A stretch of 64,000 nucleotides of DNA from CBDCFV01 sp965203835 (GCA_965203835.1 OZ241919.1:3038001-3102000), one strand, 5' to 3'. Numbered from the stretch's first letter, positions 8,864 to 17,428 are shown. Translations and numbers: made by a program. The notes: generated by a model not told the origin, from the sequence alone.

Positions 8864-9604
8864 TCATCCTAGGTTACGGTGGCGTTCCAGTTCCGATTCC
8901 AGCTCCCGGACCCGGGCCTCCGCAGCCACGCGCGCCGCTTGTTCCGCGTCCGCGCGTCCTCGCTCCGCATCGGCGCGTTCTCGTTCGTCGTCGAACCGGA
9001 TGATGTGCTGTCCCGTCGCCGGGTCATACCAGCCCAGTTGACCATCCTCCCAGCGCAGGTACAAGTCCAGCACCGCACTGTACCCTTGGAACCTGCCGTC
9101 GTCTATCCTCTCTACCGGGATGGGCTGATAGTACCCACTCTCCAGTCGGTCCCCAGCCAGTGGCGCACCGTGATAGTCCCCGCCCGACGGATCGAACCTC
9201 CAGTACTCAGGTATGCCTAGGGCGGAGTACCCATCCCGCTTCACCGTCACATCCCGCCGTCCCGTGCTCCGGGACCCAATCTCCAAGACGAAGTCGGGCG
9301 GCTTCCCTTGTTCCGATATGACATAGCCATTGCGGGTCACACACACCTCCGGGGCTACACCGAAAGCGATGATGAGGTCCGGTTCGAAAAGTCCCTGACG
9401 GCTCCCGGTGGGTTCCCGGCTTATGTACACGCCAGCGATGATCAGGGTGGTGTCCTCGCTGCTGAAGTGCCTGGCCAAGTGCAAGGCGTTGCCTTGGGCA
9501 TTCAAGTAGAGGTGGTTGTTCATATCCTCGGGTTCAGGCGGGTCCGGTAGACGGACAAAACCGCCCGTGGGGGAACTGGCTGCGCCTGCGGGTCTGGTGG
9601 TCAT
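8864..9604 (-). CDS. Uma2 family (DUF820) restriction-endonuclease-fold protein
   Basis: A 246-aa protein with the PD-(D/E)XK-like Uma2 core: EPDLIIAFG near 75, then PPDFVLEIGSRSTGRRD and KRDGYSALGIPEYWRFDP, giving the D...ExG...K arrangement and the YxxxGIxEYW signature of the family. The C-terminal 45 residues (ERERADAERGRADAEQAAR) are a charged coiled coil often found on Uma2 proteins. The family occurs in many copies in Cyanobacteria and Chloroflexota and is thought to be nuclease-like, often mobile, with no settled role. About 160 bases separating it from acn hold no recognisable gene. Confidence 0.85.
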   Translation of the reverse strand: MTTRPAGAASSPTGGFVRLPDPPEPEDMNNHLYLNAQGNALHLARHFSSEDTTLIIAGVYISREPTGSRQGLFEPDLIIAFGVAPEVCVTRNGYVISEQGKPPDFVLEIGSRSTGRRDVTVKRDGYSALGIPEYWRFDPSGGDYHGAPLAGDRLESGYYQPIPVERIDDGRFQGYSAVLDLYLRWEDGQLGWYDPATGQHIIRFDDERERADAERGRADAEQAARVAAEARVRELESELERHRNLG

Positions 9605-9753
9605 GCCGGTCCTCGCGGGTTGGGGTGTGGGGATTATTATACGGCATCAAACATTGCCCAGTTTCGCATCACCAAAATTTTCCGGCCAAAGCCGCAACTT
9701 TCCATTGACGGTGTTGCCTGCCTGTGATAGCCTCTCTACGGCAAATTTCCGGC

Positions 9754-9781
9754 TTGAAAGTTTTTTATAGATTTCTATAGA
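9754..9781 (+). promoter_or_regulatory. Promoter ahead of the tetrapyrrole gene run
   Basis: TTGAAA (9754-9759), 16-base spacer, TATAGA (9776-9781). The expected start of transcription coincides with the ATG at 9788, implying a leaderless message; no Shine-Dalgarno sequence is visible. A direct repeat TATAGATTTC/TATAGATTTT overlaps the -10. Confidence 0.5.
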
Positions 9782-9787
9782 TTTTCG

Positions 9788-10402
9788 ATGCTTGAACACC
9801 AGCCCGAACCGGAACGATGGCTGCCGTTGCGCGACGCCTGCCGCCTGCTCGACGTGAACGAGGCAACGCTCCGCCAATGGGCCGACAATGGCTACGTGAG
9901 AGTGTACCGGACTCCCGGCGGCCATCGCCGGTTCTGGAGCAGCGACGTTTTATCTCTGGCCGACGAAGGGGCCACTCCCGGAAGTCGAGGCCATGACAAC
10001 GGGCTTGAGGGTTCCGCCTTACGCCGTATTCGAAGGCGTTTGCACGGCGATACTGTGGCCAGGCAACCTTGGTATCAGAGCGTCGAGGAAGAGGGAAGAG
10101 ACCGGATGCGCCTGTTCGGCCGCCGGTTGCTTTCGCTTTTGGTCCAGGAACCGTACCCCCGGCGTCAACGCCAGGAAGCGCTGGCCGAGTCGCACGTACT
10201 GGGAAGGGAGTACGGCAGCGAGATGGCCGAACGCGGCGTGGCCCTGACCGACAGCTTGGAGGCGTTCGTCTTCTTCCGGTCTATGGTGCTGGAGTCAATC
10301 GAACCCAAAGCATGGGGCCGGGTGTTGGAGCTGGCCGACCGGGTCATGGTGGGCCTGGCCGAATCGTACCAGAAGCATTCAAGCCAAACACGTTCAAGTT
10401 AG
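9788..10402 (+). CDS. MerR/excisionase-type DNA-binding regulator with RsbRD_N-like C-terminal domain
   Basis: A 204-aa protein. Residues 11-60 are a winged-helix DNA-binding domain of the MerR/excisionase sort (LRDACRLLDVNEATLRQWAD followed by TPGGHRRFWSSDV). Residues about 95-195 are an all-helical domain (DRMRLFGRRLLSLLVQE, SLEAFVFFRSMV) resembling the RsbRD_N/PucR-associated sensor fold; that match is tentative. It opens a run of same-strand tetrapyrrole genes, 23 bases before the siroheme decarboxylase, so it may regulate the run in response to heme, oxygen or a precursor. That role is inference from position. It appears to be translated without a leader. Confidence 0.75.
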   Translation: MLEHQPEPERWLPLRDACRLLDVNEATLRQWADNGYVRVYRTPGGHRRFWSSDVLSLADEGATPGSRGHDNGLEGSALRRIRRRLHGDTVARQPWYQSVEEEGRDRMRLFGRRLLSLLVQEPYPRRQRQEALAESHVLGREYGSEMAERGVALTDSLEAFVFFRSMVLESIEPKAWGRVLELADRVMVGLAESYQKHSSQTRSS

Positions 10403-10425
10403 AAGAGAGGTATGGACTTTCCGCT

Positions 10426-11496
10426 ATGGACTTAACCGATCGCAAGTTGTTGAACATCATCCAGGGACGTTTCCCACTGGTAGACCGGCCTTACCAAGCC
10501 TTGGCCGACGAGTTGGGGATAGACGAAGATGAGGTGATTGAGCGCCTGACCGTCCTGAAACGTCAGAATGTGCTGCGACAAATCAGCGCGATTTTCGACA
10601 CCCGACGCTTGGGCTACAAGACCACTTTGGTGGCGATGGCATTCGAGCCGGAAGACCTGCATCGCAGCGCCCTGGTAATCAACCGCCATCCCGGCGTAAG
10701 CCACAACTACGCCAGGGAGGGTTCCTACTACAACCTCTGGTTTACCGTGGCGGTGCCGCCCGACCACGAGCTTGAAGACACCGTCGCCTTCATGGCCCGG
10801 GAAACCGGGGCACTGAACTACCGGGTGATGCCCACCATCCGGTTCTTCAAAATTGGCGTCAACTTCGACATGGTCAAGGAAAAGGGGTCCTCCTACAACT
10901 ACAGCCCGGACGGGTACAACAACACCGCCTCCAATGACTGGAACAAGGCCGTTTCATTGACCGATACCGACAAGGCGGCAATCAAAGAGTTGCAGGAAGA
11001 CCTTCCCTTGGTATCCGATCCCTTCGCGGAAATGGCGCAACGGCTGGACGTGACCACGTCGGAGTTGTTCGCCATGGCCCAGGAATTCCAGGACCGGAGA
11101 TTCATGCGCCGCTACAGCGCGGTACTGCACCACCGGCGTTCCGGGTTCCGCTCCAACGCCATGATTGTATGGAAGGTGCCGGAGGAACGGTCTGAAGAGG
11201 TTGGGATGACAATGGCCCAACACGACGCCGTTACCCACTGTTACCAGAGGCCCACCTTCCCCGACTGGCCCTATACCCACTTCACCATGGTCCACGCGAC
11301 CACCAACGAGGGTTGCGAGGAGATCGAGAGAGAGATAAGCGCCGCGACAGGAATTACCGACCGGCTGATGCTATACAGCACCAGGGAGTACAAAAAGACC
11401 CGGGTGCGCTACTTTGTGGATGACTACGACAGGTATCGGGCCACCCAAGACGTTACGCCAAGCCATCCGGCACAATCCGCGATGGCCCAAGCGTAG
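10426..11496 (+). CDS. ahbAB: Siroheme decarboxylase, fused AhbA-AhbB
   Basis: A 356-aa protein made of two tandem Lrp/AsnC-like halves, each a winged helix plus a ferredoxin-like domain. Half 1 starts at TDRKLLNIIQGRFPLVDRPY and half 2 at TDTDKAAIKELQEDLPLVSD; each ends in a block around PTIRFFKIGVNF or STREYKKTRVRYF. This is the AhbA/AhbB (NirD/L-like) family, which removes two acetate carboxyls from siroheme to give 12,18-didecarboxysiroheme. The usual two subunits are fused here. Conserved His-containing segments VSHNYAREGSYYNLWF and VTHCYQRPTFPDWPYTHF probably line the active site. It would act in heme synthesis, or in heme d1 synthesis if other nir genes exist elsewhere. Confidence 0.88.
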   Translation: MDLTDRKLLNIIQGRFPLVDRPYQALADELGIDEDEVIERLTVLKRQNVLRQISAIFDTRRLGYKTTLVAMAFEPEDLHRSALVINRHPGVSHNYAREGSYYNLWFTVAVPPDHELEDTVAFMARETGALNYRVMPTIRFFKIGVNFDMVKEKGSSYNYSPDGYNNTASNDWNKAVSLTDTDKAAIKELQEDLPLVSDPFAEMAQRLDVTTSELFAMAQEFQDRRFMRRYSAVLHHRRSGFRSNAMIVWKVPEERSEEVGMTMAQHDAVTHCYQRPTFPDWPYTHFTMVHATTNEGCEEIEREISAATGITDRLMLYSTREYKKTRVRYFVDDYDRYRATQDVTPSHPAQSAMAQA

Positions 11497-11509
11497 CGGG
11501 GGAGCCAGT

Positions 11510-12214
11510 ATGCCAGCCTACTATCCAGTCTACTTGGACCTGACAGACAAGCTATGCTTGGTTATCGGCGGAGGTGCCGTCGCCGAGGACAAAATCGCCA
11601 AGCTCAAGGGGTTCGGCGCCAGAATTTCAGTGATCAGCCCGGTCCTGACTCCATCGTTGGAAGAATCCGCGGAACGCGGTGAATTGGAGTGGCATCCCCG
11701 AGAGTACCGCAAGGGCGACCTGCATGGCGTTTTCCTTGGCATCGCTGCAACCAACCGGCGGGAAGTGAACGAGTCCATCTTCAAGGAAGCGACGGAGTTG
11801 GGCGTGCTGATGAACGTGGTGGACAAGCCTGACCAGTGCTCGTTCATCGCCCCTTCAGTAGTAAAGCGCGGAGAGGTTACCTTGGCCATATCAACCGGTG
11901 GCGCAAGCCCGGCATTGGCCCGCAAGCTGAGGGAAGAGTTGTCCACATGCCCCACATTGGAGTGGGCCGACTTGGCGGACGTTCTAGCCCAAGCCAGGAA
12001 AGAGGTCAAGGACCGGCGGGTCGCCATCGACAGGCAACGGTGGCAGTGCGCGATGACACCGGAGTTGTTGCAACTGGTCCAATCGAACCGAAATGAGGAA
12101 GCCTTGGATACGCTGCTCTCCAATTTGTTCAACCCGGAAGCTCCGGGGTTATGCCAAAGAGTAGACAGGTGCGGCCCGGAGATGTGCGCCCTGAGTCCTG
12201 AAGCAAGAGACTAA
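11510..12214 (+). CDS. Precorrin-2 dehydrogenase / siroheme synthase N-domain (SirC/CysG-N type)
   Basis: A 234-aa NAD-dependent enzyme that oxidises precorrin-2 to sirohydrochlorin. The Rossmann motif is VIGGGAVAEDKI near 20; the family blocks KPDQCSFIAPSVVKRGEV and AISTGGASPALARKLREEL follow. It lacks the methyltransferase half found in full CysG, because that activity is encoded by the cobA-hemD fusion downstream. The C-terminus carries three cysteines (GLCQRVDRCGPEMCAL) not typical of the family and possibly metal-related. It starts 14 bases after ahbAB with a GGGGGAG ribosome site, so it is co-transcribed. Whether it also chelates iron is unclear. Confidence 0.9.
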   Translation: MPAYYPVYLDLTDKLCLVIGGGAVAEDKIAKLKGFGARISVISPVLTPSLEESAERGELEWHPREYRKGDLHGVFLGIAATNRREVNESIFKEATELGVLMNVVDKPDQCSFIAPSVVKRGEVTLAISTGGASPALARKLREELSTCPTLEWADLADVLAQARKEVKDRRVAIDRQRWQCAMTPELLQLVQSNRNEEALDTLLSNLFNPEAPGLCQRVDRCGPEMCALSPEARD

Positions 12215-12232
12215 CCGGCCGGAGCGGAACCC

Positions 12233-13171
12233 GTGAGCGATTCCACTACAATCAGGACCGGCACCAGGGGCAGCATACTGGCCATACGCCAGACGGAAGA
12301 GGTGTTGGCGCAACTACGCCCCAAGTTCCCGAATTTGGATTTCCAAGTGACGCCCGTCCGCACCCAAGGGGACATCAACGCCACCGCCTCGCTCACGGGG
12401 ATGGGTCTTGGCGTGTTCGTCAACGAGATCGAACGCATGTTGCTGGACGGCGAACTTGACATAGCTGTCCACAGCCTGAAAGACATGCCTACCAAGCTGC
12501 CGGACGGCTTAGTGATCGGGGCCATGACCGGCCGGTTGGACCCGCGGGACGTGCTGGTCAACCGCTGGCATTGCAACCTACCGGACTTGCCGGAGGGCGC
12601 CCGCATCGGCACCAGCAGCCCCCGGCGCCGCGCGCTGCTAAACAGCCTGTGCCCCCAAGCAACGGTTGTTCCCATTCGCGGCAACGTGGAGACGCGGCTG
12701 AGCAAGGCCCAAGGCGAGGACTACGACGGGGCGGTACTGGCCGCTGCGGGGATGGTCCGGTTGGACCTGACGGAACATATAGACGAGTATTTGTCGCCCC
12801 AACGGTTCGTGCCCCCTCCAGGCCAGGGAGTGTTGGCGGTGGAAGTCCGGGAGGACAATCAGCGCATGATAGAGATGTTGCGCAGCGTCGACGACACTGC
12901 CACCCGTTTAGCGGCCACGGCGGAGCGGGCCTTCCTGGAAAAACTGGGCGGGGGTTGCCAACTTCCGGTGGGCGCCTACGCCCGGGCCGAGGGAGACATC
13001 CTGTTTTTGACCGTTTTCCTCAGTTCCCCGGACGGACAAAAGGCCTTCCGAGCAAAGATCGACGGACTGAACATGGACCCGCTGCAACTTGCCAGCGACG
13101 CTTACCTTGCGGTGATGGAGCGAGGCGCGGGACCGTTGTTGGAGATTGAGTGGTCCGAGGTAGAGCCGTAG
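12233..13171 (+). CDS. hemC: Hydroxymethylbilane synthase (porphobilinogen deaminase)
   Basis: A 312-aa cytosolic enzyme that joins four porphobilinogens into hydroxymethylbilane. The N-terminal block RTGTRGSILAIRQTEEV, the basic substrate-binding segment GTSSPRRRALL, the catalytic-loop region AVHSLKDMPT and the cofactor-binding Cys in KLGGGCQLPVGAYA (about residue 242) are all present. Length fits the family. The start is GTG with a GGAGCGGA ribosome site, 18 bases after the precorrin-2 dehydrogenase stop. Confidence 0.96.
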   Translation: MSDSTTIRTGTRGSILAIRQTEEVLAQLRPKFPNLDFQVTPVRTQGDINATASLTGMGLGVFVNEIERMLLDGELDIAVHSLKDMPTKLPDGLVIGAMTGRLDPRDVLVNRWHCNLPDLPEGARIGTSSPRRRALLNSLCPQATVVPIRGNVETRLSKAQGEDYDGAVLAAAGMVRLDLTEHIDEYLSPQRFVPPPGQGVLAVEVREDNQRMIEMLRSVDDTATRLAATAERAFLEKLGGGCQLPVGAYARAEGDILFLTVFLSSPDGQKAFRAKIDGLNMDPLQLASDAYLAVMERGAGPLLEIEWSEVEP

Positions 13172-13195
13172 GGACTGCATGAAATTCATGGGAGC

Positions 13196-14035
13196 ATGAT
13201 CCAATTGGCAGGCAGGGTGCACCAAGCAACGTCAGCCTCCGCTAAACACGACAGCAAGGCGTTGGCCGTCGGTCAAGCCGTGCTGCGGGATACGGCCGCC
13301 GAGAACCTTATTCTGTTCGGTTCACGTGCCCGGGGAGACTATCATAAAGACTCCGACGTAGACCTTCTCTTAGTCCACCCCAACCGGCAGGACGAAGAAA
13401 TCCGGCACAAGGCTTATTGCGCCGCTGATGCAGCGGCCAAAACTCTTTACGGGAAGTTCGTCCCTGTGGATTTTGTCTGGTTTACTCCCGAAGAGTTCGA
13501 CCGGATGCGGCGCAGCGTCAACAGCGTGGCCGCGATAGCCGCCGAGGAAGGTATCACCATGGACGGTCAGCCCGCCGGAGACGAATACACCAACGACGAC
13601 GATGACTATTCCAGCGAATGGAGCATGACCGAGCAGCGTTGCTACCATGCCAGGTCGCACTTACACATGCTGCGCTTGGCCATAGATAATCATGGAACGG
13701 GCATTATGGTGGGCCAGCATGCACACCAGACTTTGGAACACTCCATGAAAGCCCTGATTTCGGCCCACATAAGCCGTTACCCGCACCACCACAACCTGGT
13801 TGATTTGGAAAGCTATATGCGTCGGGCTGACCGAGCGTTCATCCACCCGCTGGAGTCTCCCCTGGATAGCCTTAACGATTATAGTGGAAGGCTGAAATAC
13901 GATGGGCCCTACGCCGCCTTGGGCGACCGGAACGAACTCTATCAAAAAGTCCTGAACGATACCCAACGAATCTTCCGGCGGGTGGCCTTCCTCACCGGCA
14001 AAGACCCTTGGCAGGAACAGGCCGAAGATCAATAA
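13196..14035 (+). CDS. Single-chain MNT nucleotidyltransferase-HEPN protein
   Basis: A 279-aa fusion of the two halves of an MNT-HEPN toxin-antitoxin pair. Residues about 30-125 are a minimal nucleotidyltransferase (LILFGSRARGDYHKDSDVDLLLV, the GSxxRG...SDxDL motif, then a late Asp in PVDFVWF). Residues about 145-270 are a helical HEPN domain (HAHQTLEHSMKALISAH, then HHHNLVDL). In two-gene MNT-HEPN systems the HEPN partner is an RNase toxin that MNT silences by AMP transfer; whether a fused copy keeps those activities is unknown. No clear R-x4-6-H RNase motif stands out. It sits between hemC and cobA-hemD in the same orientation, with short gaps, so it is probably co-transcribed with them. 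Confidence 0.82.
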   Translation: MIQLAGRVHQATSASAKHDSKALAVGQAVLRDTAAENLILFGSRARGDYHKDSDVDLLLVHPNRQDEEIRHKAYCAADAAAKTLYGKFVPVDFVWFTPEEFDRMRRSVNSVAAIAAEEGITMDGQPAGDEYTNDDDDYSSEWSMTEQRCYHARSHLHMLRLAIDNHGTGIMVGQHAHQTLEHSMKALISAHISRYPHHHNLVDLESYMRRADRAFIHPLESPLDSLNDYSGRLKYDGPYAALGDRNELYQKVLNDTQRIFRRVAFLTGKDPWQEQAEDQ

Positions 14036-14074
14036 ACGACCCGCGGTTGTTAATTTCAGAAGCGAGTAAGTCTA

Positions 14075-15583
14075 TTGGCAGGCAAAGTCTACTTGGTGGG
14101 CGCAGGTCCGGGAGACCGGGGCTTGATGACCTTGAAAGGGTTGAACTGCTTGGAGCGGGCCGACGTGGTGATCTACGACAGGCTGCTGGACTCGTCGCTC
14201 GTTGATGCCGCGCCGGAGTCGGCGGAGCGTGTCTTTGTCGGTAAGGAACGGGGCCGCCAGGAGTTGACCCAAGCGGAGATCAACGGTCTGCTGATAGACC
14301 GGGCCGCCAAGGGGAAAAACGTAGTTCGCCTGAAGGGAGGAGACCCGTTCGTGTTCGGGCGAGGCGGTGAAGAGGCGTTGGCGCTGTCGGAGAGCGGATT
14401 AAGCTTCGAGGTAGTCCCGGGAGTGACTTCCGCTGTTGGAGCACCCGCCTACGCCGGCATACCTTTGACCCACCGGGGCATAGCGACATCGTTTACCGTC
14501 GTGAGTGGCAGCGAAGACCCGACGAAGGGGGAAAGCTCGGTAAACTGGGCTGCCCTGGCTAAAGCCGGAGGGACGATAGTCGTTCTGATGGGGTGGTCTT
14601 CATTGGAAGCCATCCTTGCTACCTTGGCACGGGAAGGGATTGAACCTTCTACCCCGGTAGCGTTGGTGCAGTGGGGGACGTGGCCCGGCCAGACCACGGT
14701 CACCGGGCGTTTGGACAACATAGTTGCCTTGGGTCGAGAGGCGGGCCTGAGGCCGCCGGTGGCAGCGGTAATCGGACGGGTGGTGGCACTGCGAGAAAAG
14801 TTGGCTTGGTTCGACCAGCGTCCCCTGTTCGGCAAAAAGGTCCTGATTACCCGCTCACGGGCCCAAGCGTCCCAATTCCGGGCCAAGCTGGAGGAACTGG
14901 GCGCCCAGCCGGTGGAGATTCCAACCATAAGAACTGCCCCTCTGGAAGACTACACTCAATTGGACAGTGCGCTGGGCCGATTGTCCTCTTATGGCTGGGT
15001 TATTTTCGCCAGCGGCAACGCCGTCGACGCCGTGTTCGGAAGGTTGGCACACCTCGGCAAAGATGCGCGGACCTTTGGCGGCGTTTGCGTTGGAGCCATT
15101 GGCCCAGCCACCTCAGCCGCTTTGAATGGACGAGGGATAACCGCGGATTTTATCCCCACCCGCCCCGTATCCGAGGTTGTTCTGGAGGAATTGTCGCGAA
15201 GGGAGTGGGACGGGGTGAAGGTGCTGCTTCCGGGCGCGGACATCGGCCGGGACGTGTTGCACTGCGGGCTTACCGGGCTTGGGGCCAAGGTGGACTTGAT
15301 TCCGGCCTATCGGACCGTCCCGGTCACTGGGATGAAAGACAAGGCCCGTAAAGCACTGGAATCCGGTGTGGACGTGGTGACTTTCACCAGTTCGTCCACG
15401 GTGAAAAATCTTCTGGACCTGCTGGACGGCGACAGGAAGGCGCTGGAAGGCAGCCGCATTGCCTGCATCGGCCCGACCACGGCTGCCACGGCGCAGGAGC
15501 TTGGCCTGACGGTGGACCTGGTGGCCGACGTACACACCGTCGATGGCTTGGTCGACGCCTTGGTGTCCTATTTCGGCAAATAG
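14075..15583 (+). CDS. cobA-hemD: Fused uroporphyrinogen-III C-methyltransferase / uroporphyrinogen-III synthase
   Basis: A 502-aa bifunctional enzyme. Residues 1-245 are the SAM-dependent methyltransferase (VGAGPGDRGLMTLKG, then RLKGGDPFVFGRGGEE and VVPGVTSAVGAPAYAGIPLT) that turns uroporphyrinogen III into precorrin-2. Residues about 255-500 are uroporphyrinogen-III synthase (GKKVLITRSRAQASQF, FASGNAVDAVF, TFTSSSTVKNLL). Fusion in this order is common in Gram-positives and Chloroflexota. Having both halves on one chain channels uroporphyrinogen III straight toward siroheme. Start codon is TTG at 14075; no strong ribosome site is visible. Confidence 0.95.
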   Translation: MAGKVYLVGAGPGDRGLMTLKGLNCLERADVVIYDRLLDSSLVDAAPESAERVFVGKERGRQELTQAEINGLLIDRAAKGKNVVRLKGGDPFVFGRGGEEALALSESGLSFEVVPGVTSAVGAPAYAGIPLTHRGIATSFTVVSGSEDPTKGESSVNWAALAKAGGTIVVLMGWSSLEAILATLAREGIEPSTPVALVQWGTWPGQTTVTGRLDNIVALGREAGLRPPVAAVIGRVVALREKLAWFDQRPLFGKKVLITRSRAQASQFRAKLEELGAQPVEIPTIRTAPLEDYTQLDSALGRLSSYGWVIFASGNAVDAVFGRLAHLGKDARTFGGVCVGAIGPATSAALNGRGITADFIPTRPVSEVVLEELSRREWDGVKVLLPGADIGRDVLHCGLTGLGAKVDLIPAYRTVPVTGMKDKARKALESGVDVVTFTSSSTVKNLLDLLDGDRKALEGSRIACIGPTTAATAQELGLTVDLVADVHTVDGLVDALVSYFGK

Positions 15584-15597
15584 GGAGGAAAAGAGAA

Positions 15598-16581
15598 ATG
15601 GTCAGCTATCCAGACCTGCGACTGCGCCGTGTGCGGCAGCAGGAACCGCTGCGCAACTTGGTGCGGGAGACCCGTCTTTCGCCGTCAGCGTTCATCTATC
15701 CCATGTTCGTTGCCCACGGCCAGGGTGTCAAAGAGGCGATTGAACCCATGCCCGGCTGCTATCATTTCTCCATCGATACGATGGTAGAAGAAGTGGGAGA
15801 GGCGGCGGAACTAGGCATCCCCGGAGTCTTGCTGTTCGGCTTGCCTGCCGAGAAGGACCCGCTGGGCTTGGAGGGGTACGACCCCGAAGGCATCATCCAG
15901 GAGGCGGTGCGGGCGATCAAGCGGGAAGTGCCCGGCATGATGGTCACTACCGACGTCTGCATGTGCGAATACACCGACCACGGACATTGCGGAGTCATCG
16001 ACAACGGCCGGGTGGACAACGACGCCACTCTGGAGTTGCTGGCGCGCACCGCCGTCACTCATGCTCAAGCCGGGGCCGACCTGATAGCCCCCTCGGCCAT
16101 GATGGACGGGCAGGTGAAAGCGATCCGGGAAGCCCTGAACGACAACGGCTATACCGACACCCCCATCATGGGCTACGCCGCCAAGTACGCGTCGGCCTTC
16201 TATGGCCCTTTCCGGGTAGCCGCCGATTCCACGCCGCAGTTCGGCGACCGCCGAACATATCAAATGGACCCGGCCAACGCCCGCATGGCAATGCGGGAGA
16301 TTGAAAGCGACATAGCCGAGGGCGCGGACATAGTGATGGTCAAGCCGGCGCTGGCCTACCTGGACGTAATCCGGCAGGCGAAGGAACGGTTCGATCACCC
16401 GCTGGCGGCCTACAACGTCAGCGGTGAATATTCGATGGTCAAAGCCGCCTCGCAGCAGGGCTGGATCAACGAGAAGCCGGTGACCACCGAACTGCTGACG
16501 TCCATCAAGCGTGCCGGGGCGGACATAATCCTCAGTTACCACGCCAAAGAACTGGCGAAGTGGTACCGGGACGATGGATAG
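15598..16581 (+). CDS. hemB: Delta-aminolevulinic acid dehydratase (porphobilinogen synthase)
   Basis: A 327-aa enzyme condensing two 5-aminolevulinate molecules to porphobilinogen. The cysteine-rich zinc site DVCMCEYTDHGHCG (residues about 119-132) marks the Zn-dependent class. The two Schiff-base lysines are in YAAKYASAFYGPF (near 196) and MVKPALAYLDV (near 250). The ATG has a GGGAGGAAAAGAG ribosome site 15 bases after the cobA-hemD stop. Confidence 0.97.
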   Translation: MVSYPDLRLRRVRQQEPLRNLVRETRLSPSAFIYPMFVAHGQGVKEAIEPMPGCYHFSIDTMVEEVGEAAELGIPGVLLFGLPAEKDPLGLEGYDPEGIIQEAVRAIKREVPGMMVTTDVCMCEYTDHGHCGVIDNGRVDNDATLELLARTAVTHAQAGADLIAPSAMMDGQVKAIREALNDNGYTDTPIMGYAAKYASAFYGPFRVAADSTPQFGDRRTYQMDPANARMAMREIESDIAEGADIVMVKPALAYLDVIRQAKERFDHPLAAYNVSGEYSMVKAASQQGWINEKPVTTELLTSIKRAGADIILSYHAKELAKWYRDDG

Positions 16582-16590
16582 GTAAAAGTA

Positions 16591-17169
16591 ATGATTACGA
16601 AGCAAATGGCCGGTGAAATAGGGGAACTCTATGTCTTCAGGGAACTGCTGAAGCGAGGCATTGAAGTGTACAAGCCCTTGGTAGATGAGGGTCTAGATGC
16701 CTTGTTGAGGCTTCCAAGTGGGGATCTGCTTGAGTTGCAAATAAAGTCGGCGGGCGGAGCCGGGAGTAAAGACCCCCGTTGGTTTCAGATGCCTTCCTTC
16801 ACGCCAAGGCCCGAATTTTTCATTTTGTGCGTGAGTTTCTTAAACGAAGAAGTTGAAGAGGTCTGGGTCTTCCCATCAATGGTCTTCTATGCCTACGCTG
16901 CTGGGGCAAAGCAAAAGATACGCGACCTCAATTTAGAATCGGGAATTAGGAAGTACGGAGGACCTTTACGGGACTACCTGCGCGGGTTCAGGAATCGGTG
17001 GGAACTGATAACTGAATATGGGGAATATCGGAAGTTTATGGACTCTCCTGAGGGTTATAAAGATATGGAGGACATAGTGACCATGAAGGAAGCTATGGAA
17101 AATCCCGAAGAGGAAGGAATACGCTGGGAAGAGTATGTCCGAAGCGTCCCCGATACAGTATCAAGTTAG
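16591..17169 (+). CDS. PD-(D/E)XK nuclease-like protein with antitoxin-like C-terminal tail
   Basis: A 192-aa protein. Residues 1-60 match the start of a small PD-(D/E)XK nuclease fold: GEIGELYVFRELLKRGIEV, then DEGLDALL and LELQIKSAGG, giving E...D...ExQxK as in DUF4365-like proteins. Residues about 155-190 (MEDIVTMKEAMENPEEE, GIRWEEYVRS) look like the toxin-wrapping tail of RelB-type antitoxins. The gene overlaps the start of a RelE-like gene by 35 bases, as antitoxin genes often do. A nuclease-like domain serving as the DNA-binding part of an antitoxin is my inference. Base composition is lower in GC than the flanking hem genes, suggesting transfer into the run. Confidence 0.7.
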   Translation: MITKQMAGEIGELYVFRELLKRGIEVYKPLVDEGLDALLRLPSGDLLELQIKSAGGAGSKDPRWFQMPSFTPRPEFFILCVSFLNEEVEEVWVFPSMVFYAYAAGAKQKIRDLNLESGIRKYGGPLRDYLRGFRNRWELITEYGEYRKFMDSPEGYKDMEDIVTMKEAMENPEEEGIRWEEYVRSVPDTVSS

Positions 17170-17428
17170 TCCACTCAAAAGCGTTATAAACCGGGAACTA
17201 CGGAGGATTCACCCGACTCATCAGCGGAGAATTAGAGATGTCATAGCTGCCTTGGCAGCAAATCCTCGTCCAACGAGAGCGTTGCAAATACATCCCGACA
17301 TTTACCGGATTAGGGTAGGCCGCTATCGCGTAATTTATCACGTTGACGATGTAAACCGGGTGGTGACCATTGGCCGAGTCGAGTCCCGGGGAGAAACAAC
17401 CTACCGGGGCGTAAGGGATCTATTCTAA
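17135..17428 (+). CDS. RelE/ParE-family toxin
   Basis: A 97-aa protein of the RelE/ParE fold: helices with INRELRRIHPTHQRRIRDVIAAL, then IYRIRVGRYRVIYHVDD and VVTIGRVESRGETTYR. The pattern yRiRvGrYRViY is diagnostic of the family, whose members cleave ribosome-bound mRNA (RelE) or inhibit gyrase (ParE). The start at 17135 lies inside the preceding gene, so the two are translationally coupled. It sits between hemB and hemL on the same strand. Confidence 0.88.
   Translation: MSEASPIQYQVSPLKSVINRELRRIHPTHQRRIRDVIAALAANPRPTRALQIHPDIYRIRVGRYRVIYHVDDVNRVVTIGRVESRGETTYRGVRDLF

Noticed and set aside
9180..9200. GTTCGA-like sequences as tRNA T-arms
   Set aside because: They fall within coding sequence and no cloverleaf could be folded around them; no tRNA was found in the window.
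10069..10425. Extended N-terminus of the siroheme decarboxylase reading back through the regulator gene
   Set aside because: The extra codons overlap a well-supported gene in another frame, and the Lrp-like fold starts at ATG 10426.
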